64,000 bases of DNA from Mesorhizobium tamadayense (GCF_003863365.1 NZ_RQXT01000014.1:59516-123515); one strand, 5' to 3'. Shown: positions 1 through 8,894, counted from the first letter of the stretch. Notes: generated by a model not told the origin, from the letters alone. Numbers and translations are program-made.

Positions 1-269
1 GCATTTTCCAGTCCGCCGGCATGACACGCTCGGCTCCGTCCTCGACCGCCGCCGGCAGCCAGTAATATCTGCTGTCGGCGGGGCGTATCCAAGGACGGTT
101 TCAACATGGTCGGTCGCTTCGCGGTAGGTCGGCCATCCGTCGGAGACCCCCCATCAAATCGCGCGGCCGTATTGGTCGAACTTGACGTCCTCGACTGTCC
201 GTCCCGCAAGGCCGCATGCGATGCAGTACAGGACGCTTTCCCGGTCCGGCCTCACGCGCTTGTCCATCT
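1..269 (-). pseudogene. 3' part of a gene interrupted by the IS66 element (unknown function)
   Basis: This is the distal part of the reading frame that starts near 9595 and is cut by the IS66 element; the 8-bp target duplication joins the two pieces. On the minus strand one frame gives a protein-like stretch with GRTVEDVKFDQYGRAI followed by a stop, then GVSDGWPTYREATDH in the same frame. At least one in-frame stop and one frameshift therefore add to the transposon interruption. I do not recognise the family. The call rests on the reconstructed continuity with 9388-9595. Confidence 0.4.
262..269. repeat. 8-bp target-site duplication, left copy (GTCCATCT)
   Basis: GTCCATCT lies immediately outside the left GTAAGCGTCA end and is repeated exactly at 9388-9395 outside the right end. 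Eight base pairs is the usual duplication length of the IS66 family. Confidence 0.9.
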
Positions 270-300
270 GTAAGCGTCACGAGCGTCGCACATATGCCAG

Positions 301-875
301 CTATTGACGACCGCGCATTTTGTTAACGCTGCCGGTTTTGTGACAGATGCTGTAGAGGCCGATGACGGCGTCGGCGATATGCGCGTGGGCGGTCTTGTGT
401 ATCCGCTCCATTTGCATGCGTGAGAGTTCCGGCAAGCAGCCGTGGCCGGGTTCGCTGCCGACCAGGATCGGCCGCAGCATGTCGCGGGCATCGGACAGCA
501 GGATCGGGGTCCATGCACCCTGAGCGGCTGCGACGCCCATCATGAACCCGACGGTCCAGTCGTAGATGATGACCTGGCCCTCGTGGTTCATGAACATCGG
601 CTGGTAATCTTCGCGATGGCTCCGGAGGATGGACTCGACCTCGCCATAGCGTCTCAGGATGGTGTCGATGACCCGGTGTTCCGGCGTACCCGGCCGGGTC
701 TTCGGCGCTTGTCCGGCAAAATCAGCGGAAGCCAGGCGCCCGGCTTCAGCCTGGCCGGTCCGGCGACCAGAGCGGCGATCAGCCCGTCGATAGCGCTGAC
801 CCCGACATAGCCACCATGGCCGTCCCCGCGCAGGATCTGGTCCAACTCATCGTAGCGGTAGACAGCGCTCGTCAT
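301..875 (-). pseudogene. UPF0149 (YecA-like) family protein, frameshifted
   Basis: The UPF0149 family is of unknown function and is often found as the last gene of rhizobial IS66 elements. Its ATG at 875 overlaps the tnpC stop (ATGA), which implies translational coupling. The first part reads MTSAVYRYDELDQILRG with ISAIDGL-type continuation. Near position 695 the frame shifts, and homology continues in the next frame with HRVIDTILRRYGEVESIL and then VIIYDWTVGFMMGV, typical of the family. The predicted intact length is about 190 residues. The product cannot be made unless the frameshift is a sequencing error. Confidence 0.75.
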
Positions 876-1029
876 GCCGCCGCCAGGTCCATCGCCACGG
901 CCTCTCGTTGCGCCTTCCAGGCCCAGGGAAGCAAGCACTCGATCTCGTTGATCTTGACGGCTCCGGAGACGATGCGCTCGAGGACGTCGGAAAGATAGGT
1001 GAAGGGATCGAGCCCGTTCAGCTTGGCTG
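872..1029 (-). pseudogene. tnpC: IS66 tnpC, detached 3' end
   Basis: The minus strand reads AKLNGLDPFTYLSDVLERIV and ends with LLPWAWKAQ...AMDLAAA, the standard C-terminus of IS66 TnpC. It has no start of its own and is the missing end of the tnpC at 7081-8495, separated by the RIT/IS91 block. The stop overlaps the start of the UPF0149 gene. Confidence 0.9.
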
Positions 1030-1030
1030 A

Positions 1031-1057
1031 TTATGCCGACCGCCAAACTATGCCGAG
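1031..1057. repeat. RIT left terminal inverted repeat
   Basis: TTATGCCGACC, a short spacer, then CTATGCCGAG. It matches the inverse of 4402-4423 except for five extra bases in the spacer. An inverted inner copy TCGGCATAG lies at 1104-1112. Confidence 0.85.
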
Positions 1058-1154
1058 TGAGCAAGTCTTTACCAACACTTTCCTCAACGTAGCGGTAGCT
1101 GAATCGGCATAGCTTAGGCTCTCTCCGTCGCAATTGACGCGAAGGAGAGGACAC

Positions 1155-2396
1155 ATGAACGCAAGTGACTATCTGCAACGCAGCACATTGTATCGGAAGC
1201 TGATCCACGGGCCGTATGGCGAGTTTGCACGCGTTTATGCGGGCAGATTGTCGGACGAAGGCTTCGGTCAGCAATGCACATGGCGATCGCTAAGCCTATT
1301 TCGTGAGCTGAGAGACTGGCATCTCGGCAACGGGCACGATCTCCAGGACTTAAGTGAAGATTATGTCGAGCGGTTTCTTGAGCACCGTTCCAGACACTGG
1401 AGCATCGATTCGGGCGCCCGATCGGCGCTCCGGCGCTTGCTTGCCGCGTTACGGCAAGAAGGTTTGATACCAACCGCCCTTCCGATTGAGCGCACGGAGC
1501 ACGAGCAGATTGTTGATGTGTTCGCGGCTTACCTCACGAATGAGAGAGGGCTCGCCGCCTCGACGGTGGAAAGTCACAAGCTGCTCTCACGCCGATTTCT
1601 GCAGGAGGTCTGTCCGGCAGGCGCAGATGGGTTTGCAGCGCTCACCCCGGAGATTGTCATCGGTTATGTCGAACGACATGCTCTCGATGGCTCCGCCGAC
1701 AGCGGCAAGGCGATGTGCGGGGTGGTGCGCACCATCCTGCGCTATTTGCATCTGAAGGGCTTCATTTCGGTGGCCTTGGCCGATTGTGTGCCGTCGGTCC
1801 GTCGCTGGCGGCTTGCTGGCCTGCCAACCTTCCTGCCACCACAGAAGGTTCAGTTGGTTCTCGATGCCTGCGATCGGACCACGGCGATGGGACTTCGGGA
1901 CTATGCGGTTCTGATGGCGCTGGCCAAGCTGGGCTTGCGCGCCAGCGAGGTTGCGGCGCTCAGTCTTGACGATATCGATTGGCAGTCGGCCAGTGTTCTC
2001 GTCCATGGCAAGGGACGGCGGCAAGCGATGATGCCGCTACGCCGGGACGTCGGTGCGGCTATCGTCGCCTACATCCGGCATGGGCGACCGGCTTCACCGT
2101 GTCGCCGGTTATTTCTGCGAATGCTTGCTCCGCACGTCGGCTTTGCCTCAGGCTGCGCCATCACGATGATCGCGAAGGAGGCCCTCGATCGGGCGGGTAT
2201 TCACGGCTATGCGCACCACGGCGCGCACCTCTTCCGCCACAGCCTTGCGACCGACCTGCTGCGGTCGGGGGCCAGCTTTGCCGAGATCGGCCAGTTGCTT
2301 CGTCACCGGAGCATCGACAGCACAAGGATCTATGCCAAGCTCGACATCGAGAAGCTGCGCGAACTGAGCCTGCCCTGGCCGGGAGGTGTCCAATGA
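1155..2396 (+). CDS. RIT tyrosine recombinase A
   Basis: First recombinase of the trio, about 413 residues. It has an N-terminal SAM-like core-binding region and a C-terminal phage-integrase catalytic domain: LGLRASEVAAL supplies the first catalytic Arg, HLFRHSLATDLLRSG the H-x-x-R box, and STRIYAKL the Tyr nucleophile. The ATG at 1155 follows GGAGAGG with good spacing and is preferred to an upstream start at 1134. The stop overlaps the next start (ATGA), so A and B are translationally coupled. The gene looks intact. In RIT elements the three recombinases are thought to act together on the terminal repeats; this comes from the family, not from this sequence. Confidence 0.88.
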   Translation: MNASDYLQRSTLYRKLIHGPYGEFARVYAGRLSDEGFGQQCTWRSLSLFRELRDWHLGNGHDLQDLSEDYVERFLEHRSRHWSIDSGARSALRRLLAALRQEGLIPTALPIERTEHEQIVDVFAAYLTNERGLAASTVESHKLLSRRFLQEVCPAGADGFAALTPEIVIGYVERHALDGSADSGKAMCGVVRTILRYLHLKGFISVALADCVPSVRRWRLAGLPTFLPPQKVQLVLDACDRTTAMGLRDYAVLMALAKLGLRASEVAALSLDDIDWQSASVLVHGKGRRQAMMPLRRDVGAAIVAYIRHGRPASPCRRLFLRMLAPHVGFASGCAITMIAKEALDRAGIHGYAHHGAHLFRHSLATDLLRSGASFAEIGQLLRHRSIDSTRIYAKLDIEKLRELSLPWPGGVQ

Positions 2397-3316
2397 GCCG
2401 TCTCCGAACAGCGCTCGGGCGCTATGTGGGCATGCGCCAGGGATTGGGATACAAGTATCATGGCCCCGCTCGACGGTTGTCGGATTTCGTCACCTTCATG
2501 GAGGCTCGCGGCGCCGAGACCGTCACCACGGCGTTGGCAATGAAGTGGGTGACGTTGATCGGCCGACAACCGAGTTGGTCCATCCGTCTAACCGATGTGC
2601 GCTGCTTCGCTCAGCACCTCGCTCATTTCGACCCCATGACGGAAGTGCCACCTCAAGACGCTGTGCCGCCGGCGCGGCGGGCAAAGCCCTACATCTATAC
2701 CGATGCTGAGATCACGGCGCTTCTGGCGGCGGCACTATCGCTGCCGCCGGCCAACGCCCTGCGTCGCTGGACATATCATTGCCTGTTCGGATTGATTGCG
2801 GTCGCCGGGCTACGCCATTCCGAAGCGCTCGACCTGCGCCGAGACGACGTCGATCTCGAGCAAGGTATCCTCACCATTCGGGAGACGAAGTTCGGCAAGT
2901 CGCGGCTGGTTCCGCTCCATGCCACGACGGTCGCCGTGCTGTCGGACTATGCCGCGCGACGCGACGCGCATCTCGTCGCGCCTCGTAGCCCCTATTTCTT
3001 TGTCGCCGAGCGGGGCGGCAGATTGCTGCACCAATACGTGCACCGGGTGTTCTGGCAGTTGTCGCGACAGATAGGTCTGCGGCAGCGGGGGCAGCGCAAT
3101 GGTCCGCGGATTCACGATCTTCGTCACCGTTTCGCCGTCCAAGCCCTGACCAACTGGTATCGTGCGGGCGAAGATGTCGAGCGGGAACTGCCGGTCCTCT
3201 CGACCTTTCTCGGCCACGCCAATGTTCGCGACACCTACTGGTATCTATCCGCCGCGCCGGAGCTGATGACCCATGCCGCGCGACTGCTGGATGAGCGGTG
3301 GGAGGTTCGCTCATGA
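2393..3316 (+). CDS. RIT tyrosine recombinase B
   Basis: Second recombinase, 307 residues, starting MSRLRTALGRYVGMRQGLGY. The catalytic domain contains AGLRHSEALDL (Arg I), IHDLRHRFAVQAL (H-x-x-R), FLGHANVRDTYWYL (distal His and Tyr). The start overlaps the end of A by four bases, and its own stop overlaps the start of C in the same way. Although the frame is open far upstream (from 1979), homology begins only at 2393, so that start is used. It appears intact. Confidence 0.88.
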   Translation: MSRLRTALGRYVGMRQGLGYKYHGPARRLSDFVTFMEARGAETVTTALAMKWVTLIGRQPSWSIRLTDVRCFAQHLAHFDPMTEVPPQDAVPPARRAKPYIYTDAEITALLAAALSLPPANALRRWTYHCLFGLIAVAGLRHSEALDLRRDDVDLEQGILTIRETKFGKSRLVPLHATTVAVLSDYAARRDAHLVAPRSPYFFVAERGGRLLHQYVHRVFWQLSRQIGLRQRGQRNGPRIHDLRHRFAVQALTNWYRAGEDVERELPVLSTFLGHANVRDTYWYLSAAPELMTHAARLLDERWEVRS

Positions 3317-4314
3317 GTGCCTCGAACGATCTGGCCGTGCTGATCGAGCGGTGGTTCACCGATCGCCTCATGCGACATCGAGGCGTAAGCTCCAACACCA
3401 TCGCCTCCTATCGCGACACCTTCCGGCTCCTGTTTGCATTCGCGCAGACACGCCTTGGCAGGCCTCCGTCGCAGTTGACACTGCGGGATTTGGACGCGCC
3501 TTTCATCGGCGCATTCCTGGAGGACCTCGAGATACTGCGATCCGCCTCAGTGAGGACCCGGAATCTCCGCCTCACAGCCATTCGGTCTTTCTTCAGATAT
3601 GCGTCGTTCGAGGAGCCGGCCCATAGCGCCCAAATTCAACGCGTGCTCGCGATCCCGAGCAAGCGATGCGACAAGCGACAGCTTCAGTTTCTCACCAGGC
3701 CCGAGATTGAAGCGTCCTGGCCTGTCCGGATCGCAGCACATGGCTGGGACGGCGGGATCACACTCTGCTGTTGCTGGCCGCGCAAACGGGCTTGCGGGTC
3801 TCGGAGATCATCGATCTCGACCGGGACTCGGTGATGCTGGGGCACGGTGCCCACGTGCGATGCGTTGGCAAGGGCCGCAAGGAGCGAAGTACGCCGCTCA
3901 CCAAGGTTGCACAGCAAGCCCTTCGGGGCTGGCTCAACGAGCCCAGGAAGCGGGGCGCAATGGCTCTCTTTCCGAACACGCACGGCGGCAAGCTGAGCGC
4001 CGACGGCGTGCAGGCGCTGCTGAACAAATATGTCGCCAAGGCTCGCGAACACTGCGTCACCCTCCGCTCAAAGCGGGTGTCGCCCCATGTTTTGAGGCAC
4101 AGCGCTGCCATGGAGCTGCTGCAGGCGGGCGTCGATTGTTCGGTCATCGCCCTATGGCTGGGCCATGAGGCGATGGAAACGACACTGACCTATCTTCCAC
4201 GCACATCTTGAGCTGAAGGAATCCGCACTTGCCAAGCTGAAGCCATACGAACGCGCAAAGGCCGAACGATTTCGACCAAACGACCGGCTTCTTGAGTTCC
4301 TGAACGCCCTTTGA
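3313..4314 (+). pseudogene. RIT tyrosine recombinase C, two frameshifts
   Basis: The third recombinase starts MSASNDLAVLIERW. The frame breaks near 3713, where one base appears missing: restoring it yields ALLACPDRSTWLGRRDHTL and then LRVSEIIDLDRD. A second break near 4197 has one extra base; removing it gives TLTYLHAHLELKESALAKLK to a natural stop at 4312-4314. With both repaired the protein is about 333 residues with Arg, H-x-x-R and Tyr in place. As read it is split in two, and the second piece (3771-4211) holds the catalytic half but stops just past the Tyr region. Confidence 0.82.
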
Positions 4315-4401
4315 GCATGAGAACTATGCCGAGTGTCAACGACCATTTCTTGGTCGAAATGGCGGGCAAAGCGCTTCATACCGTCATGATCGGAAGAGGC
4401 G

Positions 4402-4423
4402 CTCGGCATAGTGGTCGGCATAA
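4402..4423. repeat. RIT right terminal inverted repeat
   Basis: CTCGGCATAG then GGTCGGCATAA, the inverse of the left end at 1031-1057. An inner copy in the opposite orientation (CTATGCCGAG) lies at 4324-4333, just after the third recombinase stop. Confidence 0.85.
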
Positions 4424-4439
4424 ACCGCGTTGGACTAAC

Positions 4440-4461
4440 CCGCTCCGCGATCGCGGAGCGG
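4440..4461. repeat. 22-bp perfect palindrome at the IS91-like left end
   Basis: Arms CCGCTCCGCGA and its complement meet without a spacer. The position directly inside the putative element end suggests a hairpin used in rolling-circle transposition; this role is inferred. Confidence 0.6.
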
Positions 4462-4595
4462 CAAGGAGGGTGAGTGCCGACAGCATGATCTGATCGCGTC
4501 GTCTGTCGCGCTGGTCATGTGTCCACAACAAGCTCCGACTGCGTCAGCATGGAGGGGCTGCTTGCAGCCTATTCCATCGGACAAAGGAGCTTGTC

Positions 4596-5477
4596 ATGAC
4601 CCAACTTCGCCAGCGCATGAGCGAGGCCATGGAGGTGCGCAACCTCGCGCTCAACACCCAACTCTCCTATCTTCAGCAGGTGTCGCTGTTTGCGCGTCAC
4701 TTCGGCAAGTCGCCGGACTTGCTCGGGCGCGAGGATATTCGGACCTATCAGGTCTATCTGACCAACGAGAAGAAGCTGTCGCCCGGCTCGATCCACACCG
4801 CCATTGCGGCGCTGCGCTTTCTCTACAGTGTGACGCTCGAGAGGGATTGGGCGCCTGAAGAGGTCCTGCCGCTTCCCAAGAAGCCGCAGAAGCTGCCGAT
4901 CATCCTCAGTGCCGAGGAAGTTCAGCGGTTCCTCGGCTGCGTCCTCGACGTCAAACACCACGCCATCCTGACCACTTGCTATGCCGCCGGCTTGCGCATC
5001 TCGGAAGCGGTGCAACTGAAGCCCACGGGCATCGACAGCTAGAGAATGGTCATCCGCGTGGAGCAGGGCAAAGGCCAGAAGGACCGCTACGTGATGCTGT
5101 CGCCCAAGCTCTTGGAGATCCTGCGCAGCTACTGGAAGGTGCGGCGGCCAAAGGAGTGGCTCTTCCCCGGCGATCGTGCCGGCCAGCCGATCACCAGGGA
5201 TGCGGTGGGACAGGCCTGCGCGAAAGCGCGCGACCGCTCCGGATTGTCCAAGCCGGTCACGCCCCATTCGCTTCGCCACGCCTTCGCCGTCCATCTGCTG
5301 GAGGCCGGCGCCGACGTGCGCACCATTCAACTGCTGCTCGGTCACCGCAGCCTCGCGACCACCGCCCATTACCTGCGGATCGCCACCAACAAGGTCTGCG
5401 CCACGTCGAGCCCCTTCGAGCTCTTGCCGAGGCCGGCGCCCACCCCGCCGCCGCCCGCCAAGCCGCAGTACTTCTGA
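4596..5477 (+). pseudogene. Tyrosine recombinase of the IS91-like element, in-frame amber stop
   Basis: A XerC/D-like integrase of about 293 residues: N-terminal core-binding domain (LSYLQQVSLFARHFGKSP), then the catalytic domain with AAGLRISEAVQL, HSLRHAFAVHLLEAG and LLGHRSLATTAHYL. A TAG at 5041-5043 interrupts the frame after the first catalytic Arg region; homologous frames continue immediately after it, so a single C-to-T change of a Gln codon explains the break. The two pieces are 4596-5043 and 5046-5477. The start follows AAAGGAG. The gene ends 10 bases before the transposase start, indicating one transcript. Confidence 0.82.
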
Positions 5478-5487
5478 GCTCGCGCCG

Positions 5488-6687
5488 ATGGCCCGTTCGG
5501 GGCCGGAAGTGGCGGACATCTTCCGCCGCTACGGCGAGGCCTATCGTGTCCAGCATGACGCGTCGCTGTCGACCGCCCAGCGTCGCGTCATGACGGCGAT
5601 CGAACTGTGCCGGACCGCCGCGCTCGGCGGGCATGTCGAGCAGTGCGATCACTGCGGCCACCGGCGCATCGCCTTCAACAGCTGCCGCGACAGGCATTGC
5701 CCCCGCTGCCAATCGCTGGCCCGCGCGCAATGGCTGGAGGATCGTCGCGCCGAGCTCCTCGACACGCAATACTTTCACGTCGTCTTCACGCTGCCCGGCG
5801 ACATTGCCGCCATCGCCTACCAGAACAAGGCGCTCGTCTACGGCCTGCTCTTCCGCGCCGCCGCCGAGACCCTGCGCACCATCGCCGCCGATCCCAAGCA
5901 CCTGGGCGCCGAGATCGGCTTCTTCGCCGTGCTGCACAGCTGGGGCCAGAACCTGCTTCATCATCCGCATCTGCACTGCGTCGTCGCCGGTGGCGGCCTG
6001 TCTGCCGACGGCGAGCGATGGATCGCCTGCAAGCCCGGCTTCTTCTTGCCGGTCCGGGTGCTCTCACGCCTGTTCCGACGATTGTTTCTGGAGCACCTGG
6101 AGAAAGCCTTCGACGCCGGCCAGTTGAAGTTCTTCTCTGGCCTGCAGCACCTGAGCGAGCGGAACGCCTTCCGGCGCTATTTGGCGCCGCTACGAAAGGC
6201 TGAGTGGGTCGTCTTTGCCAAACCGCCCTTCGCCGGACCTGCCCAGGTGCTCGACTATGTCGGGCGCTATACGCACCGCGTCGCCATCTCCAACAACCGC
6301 CTCATCGACATCGAGGATGGCGCCGTTCGTTTCCGCTGGAAGGACTATCGGCACGGCAATCGGCATAAGGTCATGACCGTTACCTCCGACGAGTTCATTC
6401 GCCGCTTCTTGTTGCACGTCCTGCCCGAGGGCTTCCATCACATCCGCTACTACGGCTTTCTCGGCAATCGCTACCGCGCGCAAAAGCTCGCCCACTGCCG
6501 CGACCTGCTCGGCATGCCGGTTCCCGAGCCGTCGGATGGCTCATCCGAAAGGGATTACCGCGACCGCTATGAGGATCTCACCGGTCATTCCCTCAGGCAA
6601 TGCCCCGCCTGTCGTCAAGGCCAGATGATCATCGTCGAAATCTTCGACGGCGCCACCGGACCCCCGCCATACTGGGATACGTCATGA
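5488..6687 (+). CDS. IS91-family transposase (HUH, rolling-circle type)
   Basis: About 399 residues. The N-terminus has a zinc-binding domain with CDHCGHRRIAF and CRDRHCPRCQ. The central HUH metal site is HPHLHCVVAGGG, and the C-terminal region has YVGRYTHRVAISNNRL with the catalytic Tyr. The ATG at 5488 is chosen because homology starts at ARSGPEVADIFRRYG; the frame is open further upstream only because it overlaps the recombinase in another frame. The gene appears intact. Confidence 0.88.
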   Translation: MARSGPEVADIFRRYGEAYRVQHDASLSTAQRRVMTAIELCRTAALGGHVEQCDHCGHRRIAFNSCRDRHCPRCQSLARAQWLEDRRAELLDTQYFHVVFTLPGDIAAIAYQNKALVYGLLFRAAAETLRTIAADPKHLGAEIGFFAVLHSWGQNLLHHPHLHCVVAGGGLSADGERWIACKPGFFLPVRVLSRLFRRLFLEHLEKAFDAGQLKFFSGLQHLSERNAFRRYLAPLRKAEWVVFAKPPFAGPAQVLDYVGRYTHRVAISNNRLIDIEDGAVRFRWKDYRHGNRHKVMTVTSDEFIRRFLLHVLPEGFHHIRYYGFLGNRYRAQKLAHCRDLLGMPVPEPSDGSSERDYRDRYEDLTGHSLRQCPACRQGQMIIVEIFDGATGPPPYWDTS

Positions 6688-6971
6688 AAGAACCGCTCCG
6701 CTCTCGCCGTCACCGCATCGCACGAGCCGTTCGGCCGGAAAGCCGAGTCGGTCCCGCGAAGCTGCGCGCCGTCACCCCCGGCCGCTTCTGCATGCAGGGC
6801 GCGACGCCGGTCCTCACTTTGCCGCAACCGATATCCGTGCTGCTTTCGGCGCACGCGACCTCTGCAATCGCTGCGTCCACGACCGCATCCGCGCCCACGC
6901 CATGCCTGTTCATGGCCACGGCCTGGTTGAACGCCCATAGCGGCCACCCGTGCCGGCGGCTTAGTCCAACA

Positions 6972-7050
6972 CGTTTTTAGCTCACCGTCGCGATCCGCCA
7001 ACAGCGCGCTCTCGCCACCCGCCTTTCTCCGCGACGCCAAGCTAAAAACG
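6972..7050. repeat. 79-bp segment bounded by 11-bp perfect inverted repeats
   Basis: CGTTTTTAGCT at 6972-6982 is exactly inverted at 7040-7050. It lies between the IS91-like right end and the IS66 tnpC remnant and contains no gene. It may be the true right terminus of the IS91-like element or a separate mini-repeat. Confidence 0.55.
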
Positions 7051-7052
7051 CT

Positions 7053-7080
7053 CTGCCTATGCCGCGCGCGGCATAGGCAG
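7053..7080. repeat. 28-bp perfect palindrome at the tnpC junction
   Basis: The arm CTGCCTATGCCGCG is followed directly by its complement. It contains CTATGCCG/CGGCATAG, the core motif of the RIT ends, and lies exactly where the tnpC reading frame is broken (LVNT, then foreign sequence). Confidence 0.7.
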
Positions 7081-8495
7081 GTGTTAACAAGAGAGGCAAG
7101 GACCGCCCAGGTCTCGCCGCCCTTCGCCGAGCCGGCGAACAGGCTGTTCTTTCTTCCAAGGCCGATCGCTCGCATGCTGCGCTCCACCACGTTCGTATCC
7201 ACGCTCAGCCGCCCGTCATCCAGGAAGGCGGTGAGCCCAGCCCAGTGCGCGAGCATGTATCGAATCGCCTTGGCGAGCGAGGACTTCTGCGAGATCTCCC
7301 CAAGTGCCTTGGTGACGAGGGCGTGCAGTTCATTCATGATCGGTCGGGTTTTGGCCTGGCGGATCGCGCATCGCTGCTGTGGGGTCAGTCCGTTGATGTG
7401 CGCCTCGATCGCATAGATCTCCCGGAGCCTGGCGATGACCTCCTTCGCGGTCTCGGACTTGGTCGTCTCGAACACCGACACGAACTTGCGCCGGGCATGG
7501 GCGAGGCAGAAGACGAGCCGGATCGGTTTGCCGGTGCGGCGCGCCTTGGCGAGCGACTTGTAGGCGGCATAGCCGTCGACATGCAGCACGCCGCAGAATG
7601 CCGCGAGTTGTGTCGTGACTTCGCTTGCGCGGCGCCCCTCGGCATAGACGTAGCCGACTGCCGGCGGCGAGGGACCGCGCCAGGGACGGTGGTCGACCGC
7701 CTGCGACCAGATCTGGCAGACCTTGGTCTTGCCGCGGCCGGGATCGAGCCGCCGAAGCGGCGTCTCGTCGCAGAAGACATAATCTTGCGAGCGGATATGG
7801 CCGAGCAGACGTTCATAGAGCGGACGCAGCCACCAGGCGACACGCCCGACCCAGTTCGTCAGCGTCGCGCGATCGAGGTCAATCCCCTGGCCGGCAAACA
7901 TCTGCGTCTGCCGATAGAGCGGGAGATGCCAGGCAAACTTGGCGACGGCGACATGGGCGAGCAGCGCCGTGGAGGCCATTCCTCCGATTGTCGCCCGCGC
8001 GGGCGCCGGCGCCTGCACGACGCCGGTCACACAGGCACGGCAGGCATACTTCGGCCGGATGATGCGCACAACGCGCACGATCGCGGGGATCACATCGAGC
8101 GCCTCGGAGACGTCCTCGCCGATGCGGTGGAGCTGTCCGCGGCAGCACGGGCAGTCGCTGACCTCGGGCTCGATGACGCGCTCGACGCGAGGCAGGTACT
8201 TGGGCAGGGCACCGATATTGCGCTGGGCCGGCTTGCGCGGGCTGCTCTTCTTGCGGCCCTCGGCGTCGGGCGCGACGTTGTCGTTGGCCGAGACCGCATC
8301 GGGCGAAAGATCGCCGAGATCGAGCGCGCCCTGCTCTGCCGGCAGGGCGATGATGCGCTCGGACTTCGCTCCGAAGATCAGCTTTCTGTAGGTGGCGACC
8401 TGCGCGTTCAAAGCCGCGTTCTTCTCCCGCAGCTCGAGCACGAGCTTGATCAGAAGATCGGGATTGCGGGGGAGCGAATCAGCTTCGCAGGACAT
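7081..8495 (-). pseudogene. tnpC: IS66 transposase tnpC, 5' part
   Basis: The DDE-type transposase of IS66 starts MSCEADSLPRNPDLLIKLVL. It shows the N-terminal helical region, a zinc finger (CPCCRGQL and KYACRACVTGVV), the catalytic region with FCDETPLRRLDPG and HVDGYAAYKSL, and the end VVERSMRAIGLGRKNSLFAG. Homology ends at ASLVNT, next to the 28-bp palindrome. The remaining C-terminal residues are at 872-1029. The open frame runs on to 6615, but that tail is foreign sequence. Confidence 0.88.
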
Positions 8496-8544
8496 GTTTA
8501 AAACTACTCGAGAACCGCCAGAAATACCAGCGAAAACAACATCG

Positions 8545-8894
8545 TCAGGCTACCCGCAAGGGTCTTTTGACCGGCCGTGGCGAGGCCCTCTCCCACTCCA
8601 GCCCCTCAACCAGAAGCGCCAACTGCGTCGCGCTCAGCCGCACCACGCCGTCGCGCATTGGCGGCCAGGCGAAACGGCCTGCCTCGAGCCACTTCGTGGC
8701 CAAAACCATGCCCGTGCCGTCCCACATTAAAAGCTTCAAACGGTCCTTCCGCTTCGACCGGAAAATGAAGACGTCGCCACTGTAAGGGTCCGCCTGAAGC
8801 GCCTGCGCAACCAGAGCGGCAAGCCCGTTCACGCCGCGACGGAGACGGGCTCGCGCGACAGCCAGATCCTCGGCGCACGATCGAGGTAGATCAT
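8545..8894 (-). pseudogene. tnpB: IS66 accessory protein tnpB, frameshifted
   Basis: TnpB (about 115 residues) assists IS66 transposition. The start MIYLDRAPRIWLSREPVSVA overlaps the expected end of tnpA. One base appears missing near 8834: the first frame stops at once, while homology goes on in the next frame with GVNGLAALVAQALQADPYSG, VFIFRSKRKDRLKLLMWDGTG and MVLATKWLEAGRFAWP, the classical TnpB signature. Confidence 0.8.

Larger units (their letters stand above)
1031..4423 (+). mobile_element. RIT element (recombinase in trio)
   Basis: Three consecutive, overlapping tyrosine recombinase genes in one orientation, flanked by inverted ends, is the defining layout of RIT elements. The left end (1031-1057) has TTATGCCGACC, then CTATGCCGAG; the right end (4402-4423) is the inverse, CTCGGCATAG then GGTCGGCATAA. 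Each end also has an inward copy of the CTATGCCG motif (1104-1112 inverted, 4324-4333 direct), giving a symmetrical bipartite structure. The third gene is frameshifted twice, so autonomous activity is doubtful. Confidence 0.88.
4429..6970 (+). mobile_element. IS91-like element with a tyrosine recombinase gene
   Basis: It holds a tyrosine recombinase (broken) and an IS91-type HUH transposase in the same direction. This two-gene arrangement is common in a subgroup of the IS91 family. GTTGGACTAA at 4429-4438 is matched in inverse at 6961-6970, within slightly longer similar flanks, and I take these as the approximate ends. A 22-bp perfect palindrome sits inside the left end at 4440-4461. Classical IS91 elements lack inverted repeats, so the exact ends need comparison with another copy. 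Confidence 0.65.

Noticed and set aside
1031..4423. CRISPR-like or integron-like repeats at the CTATGCCG motifs
   Set aside because: The motifs are few, inverted and confined to the element ends, as expected for RIT termini.
5176..5487. Upstream extension of the IS91 transposase frame by about 100 codons
   Set aside because: It overlaps the recombinase gene in another frame; transposase homology begins at 5488.
4569..5519. Minus-strand open frame opposite the IS91-like recombinase
   Set aside because: Antisense shadow; the plus strand carries the conserved integrase motifs.
6615..7080. Extension of tnpC beyond LVNT to 6615
   Set aside because: The residues are unlike any IS66 end; the true end is at 872-1029.
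7245..8501. Long plus-strand open frame opposite tnpC
   Set aside because: It is antisense to a clearly recognised transposase and has no domain.
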